NCBI GenBank assembly: GCA_964452575.1
Contig: CAYVMN010000035.1
Span: forward strand, 1 to 26,039
Source: CAYVMN01 sp964452575
Lineage (GTDB): Bacteria > Desulfobacterota > DSM-4660 > Desulfatiglandales > Desulfatiglandaceae
Direction of reading: 5' to 3'
Length of the DNA stretch: 26,039 nt
Below the pieces are notes generated by a model. That model saw nothing but the letters and a program-made list of their open reading frames with translations, was not told the DNA's origin and made no database searches. This document shows, piece by piece, positions 1 to 6,448 of this stretch. The first letter of the stretch is position 1. The number at the start of each line of letters is the position of its first letter. A program made the translations under genes and the position numbers.

Positions 1-145
1 CATTTTTCCCTGAAAAACTCTCATCTTTCACCTACTTTATTCAAATGCGCCCAGGCCTGACTTCTTCGATTTGTGATCAAGAAATTCGGTGAATTTGCCG
101 ATTACGGCATGGCCAAGAACTTTAAAACAGAAAGGAGAAATATTT

Positions 146-241
146 ATGGATGCTAGGGAGGTATCTGAGGCTATCAAGGGTTTAAATCGTTCACCCGTCA
201 GAAAATATTGGCCTGGCCTGCATGCGTGGGGTTTTCAGTGA
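146..241 (+). CDS. Small ORF, 31 aa, coupled to the downstream coiled-coil gene
   Basis: The ORF starts with ATG seven bases after a strong AAAGGAG ribosome binding site (131-137). That is a better site than the following gene has. It encodes a short soluble peptide with no recognisable domain, ending HAWGFQ. Its TGA (239-241) lies seven bases before the ATG at 249 of the next gene and overlaps the alternative start at 222. Translational coupling is therefore plausible: ribosomes finishing here could restart on the coiled-coil gene. It could equally be the degraded front end of a longer gene. No function is claimed. Confidence 0.4.
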   Translation: MDAREVSEAIKGLNRSPVRKYWPGLHAWGFQ

Positions 242-248
242 ACGCTCC

Positions 249-911
249 ATGAATGAGAACGAAGTGCGGTATGCTCGCCAACGCCTCGTTGAGATTGACA
301 ACCTCCGGCCTGAGATTGAGGCGGAACTGACAGAAGCGAAGGAGAATTTTACAAATTGGCTTACATCGACTCACCAAGCGCCAAGGATGCATCAAACATT
401 GTGGAAAAGATTTCAATCGGATCAGGGCGGCGATGCCCTCCAGAGTCGGATTGATCGTCTTGAAGCGGAAAAAAGGGCTATCCTGAAGGCCATCGAGAGG
501 GCTGAAAAGGCCATCAAGCAAAGGGCGCGTGAACAATTGAAAAATAGGGCCCGCGGTTTTAACGAAAGGGTTAGGGCGGTCTGTGATGAGTTGAAGCAGA
601 GGCCGAAGTGGGCGAACGCTGTCATTTCGCTAGCCTCTGAAGGAAAGTCGTTGGAAGAACTGGGCCGGCCTTTGGCTCAGGCTATCCGGTCTTATCAGGA
701 TTTAGCGGTTTTAAGGCGATCCCTCCTTGAGGAGGATGACGGGTTGAATCTTAGTAAAATTCCTGAGATCGACATAACTGAGGCCAAAGAGATTCTCAGA
801 GCCACTGAGGCTCTTTTCGGTAGGCCCATCGAGCTAAGGCTGAATAGGAAAGTCCACAGGCTAAAAGCCGACCAACGTGGCCGGGATCTCGATCTTGCAG
901 TGACCAAGTGA
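249..911 (+). CDS. Hypothetical coiled-coil protein
   Basis: The product is about 220 aa from the ATG at 249; an in-frame ATG at 222 would add nine residues (MRGVFSERS). It is very rich in Glu, Arg, Lys and Leu, with long uninterrupted helical stretches in its N-terminal and central parts that look like coiled coil. There is no signal peptide or membrane segment, and no catalytic motif is recognised. ATG 249 is preferred because it follows the stop of the small upstream ORF by seven bases, although neither start has a strong own ribosome binding site. It lies in the integrase-containing island, so it is probably an accessory or phage-derived structural or DNA-associated protein. This is inference from context only. 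Confidence 0.6.
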   Translation: MNENEVRYARQRLVEIDNLRPEIEAELTEAKENFTNWLTSTHQAPRMHQTLWKRFQSDQGGDALQSRIDRLEAEKRAILKAIERAEKAIKQRAREQLKNRARGFNERVRAVCDELKQRPKWANAVISLASEGKSLEELGRPLAQAIRSYQDLAVLRRSLLEEDDGLNLSKIPEIDITEAKEILRATEALFGRPIELRLNRKVHRLKADQRGRDLDLAVTK

Positions 912-973
912 AGAATGTCTGGCGATTGCGCGTTGAAACCAGGGGCTCATCAACGGTCACTGAGCGCCGACCG

Positions 974-1018
974 TGCCCGCGGGCAGCCCTGGTGGAGCGC
1001 AAATTCTGCCCGCGGGCA
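974..1018. repeat. Pair of identical 12-bp perfect palindromes
   Basis: The self-complementary 12-mer TGCCCGCGGGCA occurs at 974-985 and again at 1007-1018. The copies are 33 bp apart centre to centre, close to three turns of B-DNA, so both sites would face the same side of the helix. This arrangement is typical of paired operators or of binding sites for a replication, transfer or recombination protein. No protein that binds them can be named from the sequence. Confidence 0.8.
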
Positions 1019-1047
1019 AAAATAACTTCTTTCTTTATTCATCTGGA

Positions 1048-1096
1048 GCCTGGCGAAGCCGCCCTATCCGTGCCAGGCAATGAAAACGGATAGGGC
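1048..1096 (+). other. Interleaved inverted repeats able to form an H-type pseudoknot
   Basis: Stem 1 pairs GCCTGGC (1048-1054) with GCCAGGC (1072-1078). Stem 2 pairs GCCCTATCCGT (1061-1071) with ACGGATAGGGC (1086-1096). Both are perfect, 7 and 11 bp. The arms interleave in the order S1-S2-S1-S2 with a 6-nt first loop, no nucleotides between the S2 5' arm and the S1 3' arm, and a 7-nt last loop, which is the classic H-type geometry. A T-run follows at 1106-1110. The alternatives are two mutually exclusive hairpins, or a DNA-level recognition site such as an origin. Confidence 0.55.
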
Positions 1097-1147
1097 CTTC
1101 CCTGGTTTTTAGACACCGAATTCGCAGAGGCCGTCAGGTGGCCCAAG

Positions 1148-1387
1148 GTGGGCAACCTCTTGTGGAATATTGAACAGGTCCAGCTAGAGCAGGAGCGAGA
1201 GGCCGAAGGGCTTTACACAGCCGGCCAGATTAGAGATAGATATCGCTATTACAAGGGCGGGGGAAATTCCCCCAGTTCACCTAAAACAACTCAATCAAAC
1301 CAAATTTTTGAAACCAAGGATGGGCGAAAACCGCCCAAGTGCCTGAGGGGATGGCCTTGGAACTCCGAAAAGGCGAGTCCGCCGTAA
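1148..1387 (+). CDS. Possible small ORF, 79 aa, unknown
   Basis: The frame is open from 1094 with GTG at 1148 as the first plausible start; there is no clear ribosome binding site. The first half (residues 1-36) is rich in Glu, Gln, Arg and Tyr and looks protein-like. The second half, with many Pro, Ser, Lys and Asn, does not. The stop is two bases before the TTG start of the next ORF, so the two may be parts of one degraded gene. No family is recognised and the coding status is doubtful. Confidence 0.25.
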   Translation: MGNLLWNIEQVQLEQEREAEGLYTAGQIRDRYRYYKGGGNSPSSPKTTQSNQIFETKDGRKPPKCLRGWPWNSEKASPP

Positions 1388-1388
1388 T

Positions 1389-1697
1389 TTGAAAAAAGGG
1401 ATTTTCCACCATCTCCTCGGGCTCTATGGAGGAGACACCCCATATCAGATTGGAAAAGAGGTCGCTGAATGGGTGCAAAAGCTTTTTGAAGTAAAGATGA
1501 AGCCAAAGACGATCATGGAACGGGCAAGACGACAAAAAATATCCACAGGTGTGGATAGCGTCTTAACTTCCGGAAATGATTCTGAAATTAGGGAAAATCA
1601 AATAATCAAACGAGCGAAGGACGGTACATTTAGGGGTGGATCGAGAGAAGGTGCGGGCCGCCCGCCGAAGTTCACGGTTATTGAACCAGTGCACTAG
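1389..1697 (+). CDS. Small basic protein with C-terminal GRPPK tail
   Basis: This 102-aa frame begins with TTG right after the preceding stop; an internal ATG at 1497 gives a shorter 66-aa form. The middle (about residues 17-50) is predicted helical and basic, compatible with a helix-turn-helix. The tail reads FRGGSREGAGRPPK, a Gly/Arg segment with an AT-hook-like GRPPK core that recurs in small phage and mobile-element DNA-binding proteins. It sits between the palindrome/pseudoknot stretch and the toxin-antitoxin pair. A DNA-binding role in the element is reasonable but unproven. The start is uncertain because no good ribosome binding site is seen. Confidence 0.45.
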   Translation: MKKGIFHHLLGLYGGDTPYQIGKEVAEWVQKLFEVKMKPKTIMERARRQKISTGVDSVLTSGNDSEIRENQIIKRAKDGTFRGGSREGAGRPPKFTVIEPVH

Positions 1698-1943
1698 GTA
1701 GCCAGTATAACGATTAGACCGCGAGGTTAGCGGATTTGTTCTTTGACAATTGAATACCTTAAAAGGCAGCGAGCTAATCTCCAGCTGGAAGAGGAGATAA
1801 ATCACCCAAGACAACAATTCCCGATATAGGGAGGGATGAAACAGGGTGCCCTGTCAAAGCAGGTAGGAGAAAACCGAAAATCAAGGTAAGAATAAGGGGA
1901 ATTCCTAAGTTTGAAGGATTTATTGGCATATATATTGCTTCTC
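1698..1943. other. Non-coding stretch before the toxin-antitoxin operon
   Basis: No convincing gene is present. Visible items are a short hairpin CCGC-GAGGTTA-GCGG near 1719-1733 that shares the word ACCGCGAGG with two sites in the integrase leader, and a 28-codon frame from TTG 1743 without a ribosome binding site that is probably chance. The stretch runs into an operator-like inverted repeat and a promoter that belong to the next operon. Confidence 0.4.
1841..1854. promoter_or_regulatory. Inverted repeat, candidate operator
   Basis: ACAGGG and CCCTGT flank a 2-bp centre, giving a 14-bp near-palindrome about 90 bp upstream of the toxin-antitoxin promoter. Toxin-antitoxin operons are usually autoregulated through such sites. 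The distance is large and only one copy is seen, so the assignment is weak. Confidence 0.25.
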
Positions 1944-1992
1944 TTGACAATAAACATTAAACAAACTAATAAGCATCCAAAATAATAGGAGG
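1944..1992 (+). promoter_or_regulatory. Promoter and ribosome binding site of the toxin-antitoxin operon
   Basis: A perfect TTGACA -35 (1944-1949) is followed after 17 bp by TAATAA (1967-1972), a poor -10. AGGAGG at 1987-1992 lies eight bases before the GTG start at 2001. The ribosome binding site fixes that start; the -10 is the uncertain part. Confidence 0.5.
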
Positions 1993-2000
1993 CATACCCT

Positions 2001-2618
2001 GTGTTTTTCCCGAAAGCTTATAAGCTATTGTATTTTATAGTTAAATACTTCAAGAAGAATTTTGGAAGAATGCCCAAAAGAACAGAATTAATTAAATTAA
2101 TGTATTTAACTGATCTGGATTATTATAAGAAATGTGGCGAAAAATATTCCGAGTTTAATTACATTTTCTATCAACGGGGACCATGGACAAAGCAATTCCA
2201 TCAACTTCTTGATTATATGAAGGATGAGGAAATTTTTGAAACCGAACGATCATCGGGTGATGGAAAAGCGTTCTTTTCTTATCGGCTTACTACCAAAACA
2301 CCAAGACATGATATTGAGTTGGATAATGATGTAGTTAGCATTTTAGAGAACAACTTCTTTATTTACAAAGATTCCGACCTTAAGCAAATATTAGATGTCG
2401 TTTATAAAGAGGAGCCAATGGTTTCTACACCAAGAAATGCAGAGATAGATTTCTCAAGAGTTCCATTAAATGCAAGAGAAAAAAGGCTTCAATATACACA
2501 GAGAAGGAGAAAACAATTAGAGCGGCTAAAAAAGACGGAAAACAGAATGGGCAAGGATGATATAGATCTACTATTAGAATTTAAGCCATTTAGGGATAGA
2601 GCAAATCAGTTAATATGA
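2001..2618 (+). CDS. Panacea-domain (DUF4065/SocA-like) antitoxin
   Basis: The product is 205 aa with a GTG start eight bases after AGGAGG. Residues about 8-75 carry the Panacea/DUF4065 signature: a YFIVKYF helix, then TELIKLMYLTDLDYYKK, and YIFYQRGPWTKQ. This domain is the antitoxin half of many two-gene toxin-antitoxin systems and of SocA. The C-terminal third (about 150-205) is highly charged and basic. It is probably the segment that contacts the cognate toxin or DNA. The gene overlaps the next by ATGA (2615-2618), the usual antitoxin-first arrangement. The segment is clearly more AT-rich than its neighbours, which suggests recent transfer. Assignment to the domain is confident; the antitoxin role is inferred from family and context. 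Confidence 0.8.
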   Translation: MFFPKAYKLLYFIVKYFKKNFGRMPKRTELIKLMYLTDLDYYKKCGEKYSEFNYIFYQRGPWTKQFHQLLDYMKDEEIFETERSSGDGKAFFSYRLTTKTPRHDIELDNDVVSILENNFFIYKDSDLKQILDVVYKEEPMVSTPRNAEIDFSRVPLNAREKRLQYTQRRRKQLERLKKTENRMGKDDIDLLLEFKPFRDRANQLI

Positions 2619-3040
2619 TAGGGGCCTTGGCAGACCAACTTAAGCAAGCAGGCATCACTTCAAAACAAATCCAACAATTTGATGTCTTCTCAGTACCTGA
2701 TGACGTTATAAATTTTCCGGAGGAACGGTTAGGGAAAACTAGAACAAAGCATCCAATGAGATTGGTCATCATTCTTCAAAATGATCAGGATAATAATGAT
2801 CCCACAATTAAAATTGCAACAATAGCCCCCCTCTCTACCAGCAAAGATTATCATCGGCTAGATTACTTGCTTAAGAAATTAGATCACCCATTTCTTCGTG
2901 ATGATTCCTATATAAGAGTCAGACATATTCAGCCAATTTTAAAAAATGACTTATCTAAGAAATGTGGGAATATCACGCAGCATTCTCTTCGTGAAAATAT
3001 CCGAGACCGTTTATTCTCCCTTTATGATCTGAGCCCTTAA
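2615..3040 (+). CDS. MazF/PemK-like toxin partner of the Panacea antitoxin
   Basis: The product is 141 aa, starting with ATG inside the stop of the upstream gene (ATGA overlap), so the two are translationally coupled. From about residue 47 the pattern fits the PemK/MazF/CcdB-like barrel: a hydrophobic strand (HPMRLVIIL), a strand with IATIAPLSTS, then DSYIRVRHIQPI and KKCGNITQHSLRENIRDRLF. The last matches the C-terminal Lys-x-x-Gly-x-(Leu/Ile) strand and helix of MazF proteins. In that family the product is a ribosome-dependent or independent endoribonuclease. The N-terminal 45 residues are not recognised. Sequence similarity is remote, so the endonuclease activity is inference; the position after a Panacea gene supports a toxin. 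Confidence 0.65.
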   Translation: MIGALADQLKQAGITSKQIQQFDVFSVPDDVINFPEERLGKTRTKHPMRLVIILQNDQDNNDPTIKIATIAPLSTSKDYHRLDYLLKKLDHPFLRDDSYIRVRHIQPILKNDLSKKCGNITQHSLRENIRDRLFSLYDLSP

Positions 3041-3190
3041 CCCTCCTACATACCTTAGCCAACCCCTAAAAAACCGTAATCACCCCTTTAAAAATAGGGC
3101 CTTTATCCAGTCTATGGTAATTTCAAAAACCTTGCTCTTTCTCTTTTCATAAGGATTTTCCAAATTACTGAATAACATAACACCCCTACT

Positions 3191-3901
3191 TCATTCTTTA
3201 ATGGGTATGGTCACGCGCTCGCTCCTTCGCTTGTTGACGTTGTAGAGGAGAACATCTAAGGCTTTATAATGCACGTCACTCTTTAGAAATAGAAACCCAT
3301 GTTCGATACGGCCTGGATAGACTACCCGGTTTCCCCAGTCGACCTTCCAAAGTTCTTTCTTGATTGCGCTAGTAATCGCATCTGCACTACTAGAGGCTCC
3401 GGCTAATCCTCCCCCAGCCCCCATAGTCGAGGCTCCAATGGCAGCTCCCATTCCACTGTCACCGGCTGCCCCGCCGATTGCAGCTCCGACACCAGCGCCT
3501 ATGGCTGCTCCGACTATAAGTCCAACTGCAGCTCCCTGCGCCATTGCTTGTCCAATTTCAGACTGGCGAATGCGTTCAATAGTCTGGTCGAGTCGGTACG
3601 CCGGATATAGGTCACCCTCTGCCGTTAGCCCGAATATCTGTTCTGCTTGGACGTAGTATTCATAGGGGCTGTCATTTCGTGCGACGACCCGGACAGGCTG
3701 AACGTCGGCCTTAAGCATGTTAATCCCGAAGTGCTTGACCTGCTTTTCTGGGGAGAGAACCTCAAAACCGAGGACGAAGCCTTCTCGTTCCAACGAGCTT
3801 TTATAGCTTGAAGGGGTTTTTATAGGCGTAACATTGGACTGGAAACGGGGTGTACAGCCCAGCATAATGCAAAGTAAAATGAAAACTAATCTCGACTTCA
3901 T
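3191..3901 (-). CDS. Lipoprotein with glycine-zipper segment
   Basis: The product is 236 aa. The N-terminus is a type II signal peptide with lipobox IMLGC, so Cys16 would be lipidated after cleavage. Residues about 20-110 form a mixed domain. Residues about 123-168 form a long Gly/Ala-rich glycine zipper (repeats of GAAIGAGVG and GGAAG type) of the kind that inserts in or packs against membranes. The last 50 residues (WKVDWGNRVVYPGRIEHGF) look like a beta domain. The start overlaps the stop of the upstream lipoprotein gene by ATGA, so the two are one operon. It is probably exported to the periplasmic face of the outer membrane; its biochemical role is unknown. Confidence 0.75.
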   Translation of the reverse strand: MKSRLVFILLCIMLGCTPRFQSNVTPIKTPSSYKSSLEREGFVLGFEVLSPEKQVKHFGINMLKADVQPVRVVARNDSPYEYYVQAEQIFGLTAEGDLYPAYRLDQTIERIRQSEIGQAMAQGAAVGLIVGAAIGAGVGAAIGGAAGDSGMGAAIGASTMGAGGGLAGASSSADAITSAIKKELWKVDWGNRVVYPGRIEHGFLFLKSDVHYKALDVLLYNVNKRRSERVTIPIKE

Positions 3902-4557
3902 TTTGTCTTCCTGTCAGACTTAGCTTTCGAAATGAACTCACGCAGGGAACCTGAAATCGCTAATTGATGCACAAGCTTGGCGACCGTTACTTCAATAGCA
4001 CGATTAACGGCAGCCCCTGCTTGTTGTCCTTGTGCTACCATAATAGATTCTTGGGATTCCTGGGCCTCTGCCCTGCTTGTGCCAACCCATACGATTTCGT
4101 AATTTCGGTCCTTGAGCACTGCTTCTACTTCAATCCATCCGGAACTATGGGTTGCAACGGTCTGCCACTTAGGCGTGAACTTCACCGTGGCATCAATGTC
4201 TTTCAATCTAACCACCATAAGGAGATCTAGGCTGCCGTCCTTAGGTAACACGGGTTGCTTTAAGAGTTGAACCCTTTGGAACTGGAGCACAAGGGCATAC
4301 ATCAATCGCGTTGTTAATGCCTCTCCAACTGCCATGGTAAAATTGATAGTTTCATATCTTACATTGATCGATGCTGACTTAAGTTTTTCGTCAATAACAA
4401 GGCCGACTCCGATAGGTTTTTGTTCAATAAGTCCAAGATTCTCGTAGGTGGAGAGGCCTATGCTGTTGTCAAGCTTGGTCTGAATGTGGCCCTCGCACCC
4501 GCAAATGGTTATGCCTAAAAAGAATAATGCCCATAACCATAACTGCTTTCTCACCAC
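3898..4557 (-). CDS. Conserved lipoprotein, first gene of the lipoprotein pair
   Basis: Starting from GTG 4557 (or the adjacent GTG 4554) gives about 219 aa with a normal lipoprotein signal peptide: RKQ, a hydrophobic run, and lipobox ITICGC. A longer frame reaches an ATG at 4689, but the extra 44 residues would bury the signal peptide, so the short form is preferred even though no strong ribosome binding site is visible. The mature part has the segment IGVGLVIDEKL and an amphipathic helix (VGEALTTRLMYALVLQF). This arrangement is reminiscent of small outer-membrane-associated lipoproteins such as the YajG type, but no family is assigned. It is translationally coupled to the glycine-zipper lipoprotein and the two probably act together in the envelope. 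Confidence 0.7.
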   Translation of the reverse strand: MVRKQLWLWALFFLGITICGCEGHIQTKLDNSIGLSTYENLGLIEQKPIGVGLVIDEKLKSASINVRYETINFTMAVGEALTTRLMYALVLQFQRVQLLKQPVLPKDGSLDLLMVVRLKDIDATVKFTPKWQTVATHSSGWIEVEAVLKDRNYEIVWVGTSRAEAQESQESIMVAQGQQAGAAVNRAIEVTVAKLVHQLAISGSLREFISKAKSDRKTK

Positions 4558-4754
4558 ATGTTTTTTTATGCGCCTGTTACTGCCATAACAAACAAACGGT
4601 AAACTTTTCTTCTTTACCACGTGTTCCTCCGCCCACCTACCTAAGAGTTTCGAGAAATGATGTTTTAATAACAGTCCGTACTGCTCCAACCCTGCTGTTT
4701 GATACGTTTTTTAATCACCCATACTGACAGGGACATTGAAATAGGTTGAATCGA

Positions 4755-4892
4755 CTACCAGTGACCGTTCCCACCATCTTCAATCTTCCACTGGATAGGC
4801 TCAGTAAATACCTTTGTGCTGCTAAGAAGTAAGCTAACGAACATGGCTAGGAAAAAAATGGAGGAAACTGACAGGCTTCTTTTTTTGCTCAT
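4755..4892 (-). pseudogene. Truncated secreted-protein remnant ending GGNGHW
   Basis: A 45-codon frame starts at ATG 4892, eight bases after a strong AGGAGG (4906-4901 on the minus strand). It encodes a signal peptide (SKKR, then a hydrophobic run to about residue 28) and a short mature part, IQWKIEDGGNGHW, followed by TAG. Secreted bacterial proteins with a C-type-lectin-like or PEP-CTERM domain often begin their mature part with a QW...GGNGHWYE motif. Here the stop falls exactly where Tyr is expected (TAG for TAC/TAT). The frame after the stop (29 codons) does not look like a lectin domain, so this is more likely the 5' remnant of a lost gene than a simple nonsense mutant. It could also be a genuine small secreted peptide. 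Confidence 0.5.
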
Positions 4893-5077
4893 AGCCTCCA
4901 CCTCCTTTCACAGGTAGTAAAAGGTTTCGCGCAAAATTTTAATTATCTCTCCTTTTTTCCAACAAGTCAATAAATTTGAATTTGGTTCACTATGCAAAAA
5001 GCATATGATTTTATCGTTAATGTAGCTGAAAAAACAACGAAATTTAAAAAAGCAAAATCATTAGGGTAAAAAATCTA
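4893..5077. other. AT-rich intergenic stretch
   Basis: This stretch separates the leftward lipoprotein region from the rightward integrase unit. It contains the ribosome binding site of the truncated secreted peptide at its left edge. No further gene or clear promoter for the leftward genes was recognised. Confidence 0.4.
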
Positions 5078-5106
5078 TTGACTTTCAACCCGTTTTTTGA
5101 TATAAA
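5078..5106 (+). promoter_or_regulatory. Sigma-70-type promoter of the integrase leader
   Basis: TTGACT (5078-5083), a 17-bp spacer and TATAAA (5101-5106) make a near-consensus promoter. Transcription would start near 5113, giving a leader of about 155 nt before the integrase start codon. Confidence 0.7.
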
Positions 5107-5176
5107 AAAAATAGTCAAAAACATATACCGCGAGGCCAGCGTGACGGCTATTTTTATTGGCAATGTGGAAATTAAC

Positions 5177-5247
5177 CCCGAAGTGGCCCGGAGACCGCGA
5201 GGTCCGGGGCGGCTGTATATGGCCGTGACTACCACTTCGGGCTTTTT
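5177..5247 (+). terminator. Branched terminator-like structure in the integrase leader
   Basis: A 10-bp outer stem pairs CCCGAAGTGG (5177-5186) with CCACTTCGGG (5232-5241), followed by CTTTTTG. Inside it are two smaller hairpins. The first is 5187-5208: CCCG/CGGG plus GACC/GGTC closing a GCGA tetraloop. The second is 5210-5225: CGGC/GCCG. The result is a three-way junction. The T-run ends five bases before the AAAGGAGG ribosome binding site (5253-5260) of the integrase. Transcription from the promoter at 5078 would have to read through it to reach the integrase, so it may act as an attenuator. A plain terminator of upstream transcription is the alternative. Confidence 0.65.
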
Positions 5248-5268
5248 GTTTGAAAGGAGGTTCCATCC

Positions 5269-6432
5269 ATGTCAATCTTAGCAGAGTGTCCACGGTGTCG
5301 CAAAAAGCAAGCCGGAAAGAATAGGCTTTGCCAATGCGGGGAAGACCTGATCCAGGCTAAGAAGTCAAAACGAATCCGGTATTGGATCAATTACCGTCTT
5401 CCTGGGGGCAAGCAGCGCCGGGAATTTGTGGGTTATTCGATTCAGGAGGCAAGGGACGCGGAAGGCAAGAGGAGGGGCCAGAAGCGCGAAAACCGGATTT
5501 TTGAAATGCTTCCCGAGGCCAACATGACTTTCAATGAGCTGGCAGAGTGGTATCTGTCCCTTGAGAAAGTCAAGGCGCTGGCCTCATTCAGGACGGTCGA
5601 GGGCTATCTCAAGAAATTCAACCAGGAATTCGGCAATGTCATTGTAAGCAATATCAAGCTGGCGGACTTAGAGAACCTTCAGGAGAGACGGAAAAAGGAA
5701 GGACTCAAGCCCAAAACTGTCGATGATGAGTTTAACTATGCCAAGGGAATGGTCATCAAGGGCTTTGACAATGACCTCCTGGGGGGAAATATCCTGAAGG
5801 TTTTCAGAAAGGTGAAAAAAACCCTTGAAGGCGATGCCAATAGGAGGGACCGGGTGTTGAGTGTGGATGAATTCAAGGCCTTGCAGAAGAAAGCGCCGAG
5901 ACACTTGAAAGACATCCTAACCGTTGGATATTGGACCGGGATGAGGAAGGGGGAGATCATCAATCTTATGTGGGATCGGGTGGATCTCAAGGAGCGGTTT
6001 ATCCGCCTGGAGAGATCAGACACTAAGGAAAGAAAGCCAAAGGCCATTCCCATAGGGGAAGAAATTAACAGGGTGCTCGCCAGGCTGCCAAGGCCGATTC
6101 ACGGCGGCCATGTATTTCTTTACAATGGGAGGCCTATCCTGAAGCGGTTTGAAACAGCTCTCAAGACCGCTTGTAAGGAAGCGGGTATCCTCTGGGGTCG
6201 GGAAGTGAAGGGAGGATTTGTCTTCCACGATCTCCGCCATACCTTTATTACGGATATGAGGAGGGCCGGTGTAGCAAGGACCGTCACCAAAGCAATCACC
6301 GGCCATGCTCGGAAAGACATGAATGAGCATTACGATACCGTGGAGGAGTGGGAGAAAACAGAAGCGATTAAAATGCTCGAAAAATACCGAAGTGTTGACC
6401 AAAACGTTGACCAGCAAACTATAACTAATTGA
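5269..6432 (+). CDS. Tyrosine recombinase / phage-type integrase
   Basis: The product is 387 aa, ATG start eight bases after AAAGGAGG. Residues 7-23 form an N-terminal zinc-ribbon-like motif (CPRC...CQC), then a basic DNA-binding arm, a core-binding helical domain (about 85-180) and the catalytic domain (about 195-375). All catalytic residues are visible: Arg226 (TGMRKGE), Lys258, His320-x-x-Arg323 (HDLRHTF), His346 (GHARKDM) and nucleophile Tyr355 (EHYDTV). The family catalyses site-specific integration and excision of genomic islands and prophages. The gene stops 16 bases from the tRNA-Sec 3' end and points at it, so that tRNA is the likely attB. The length is normal and the gene looks intact and active. 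Confidence 0.95.
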   Translation: MSILAECPRCRKKQAGKNRLCQCGEDLIQAKKSKRIRYWINYRLPGGKQRREFVGYSIQEARDAEGKRRGQKRENRIFEMLPEANMTFNELAEWYLSLEKVKALASFRTVEGYLKKFNQEFGNVIVSNIKLADLENLQERRKKEGLKPKTVDDEFNYAKGMVIKGFDNDLLGGNILKVFRKVKKTLEGDANRRDRVLSVDEFKALQKKAPRHLKDILTVGYWTGMRKGEIINLMWDRVDLKERFIRLERSDTKERKPKAIPIGEEINRVLARLPRPIHGGHVFLYNGRPILKRFETALKTACKEAGILWGREVKGGFVFHDLRHTFITDMRRAGVARTVTKAITGHARKDMNEHYDTVEEWEKTEAIKMLEKYRSVDQNVDQQTITN

Positions 6433-6448
6433 TTTTCATGCATAAAAA

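Noticed and set aside
908..1387. A single in-frame TAG (1091-1093) separates two open stretches, with a pseudoknot at the stop, suggesting programmed readthrough or pyrrolysine.
   Set aside because: The stop lies inside the 3' arm of stem 2, whereas readthrough-promoting pseudoknots lie several bases downstream of the stop. The first stretch (61 codons) has no protein-like character or ribosome binding site.
1743..1829. 28-codon frame starting at TTG with charged, helix-like sequence.
   Set aside because: No ribosome binding site, short, and not linked to any known small protein.
1762..1939. Open frame of 58 codons ending in a basic, protein-like tail just before the toxin-antitoxin promoter.
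   Set aside because: No ATG, GTG or TTG start in frame after the preceding stop, and it runs into the promoter.
3041..3190. Intrinsic terminator between the convergent toxin and lipoprotein genes.
   Set aside because: Only a weak CCC...GGG pairing around an A-rich loop near 3085-3101 is seen; the stem is too short to support.
5078..5281. 67-codon frame across the integrase leader.
   Set aside because: Its start coincides with the -35 promoter element and the frame is explained by the structured leader; no ribosome binding site.
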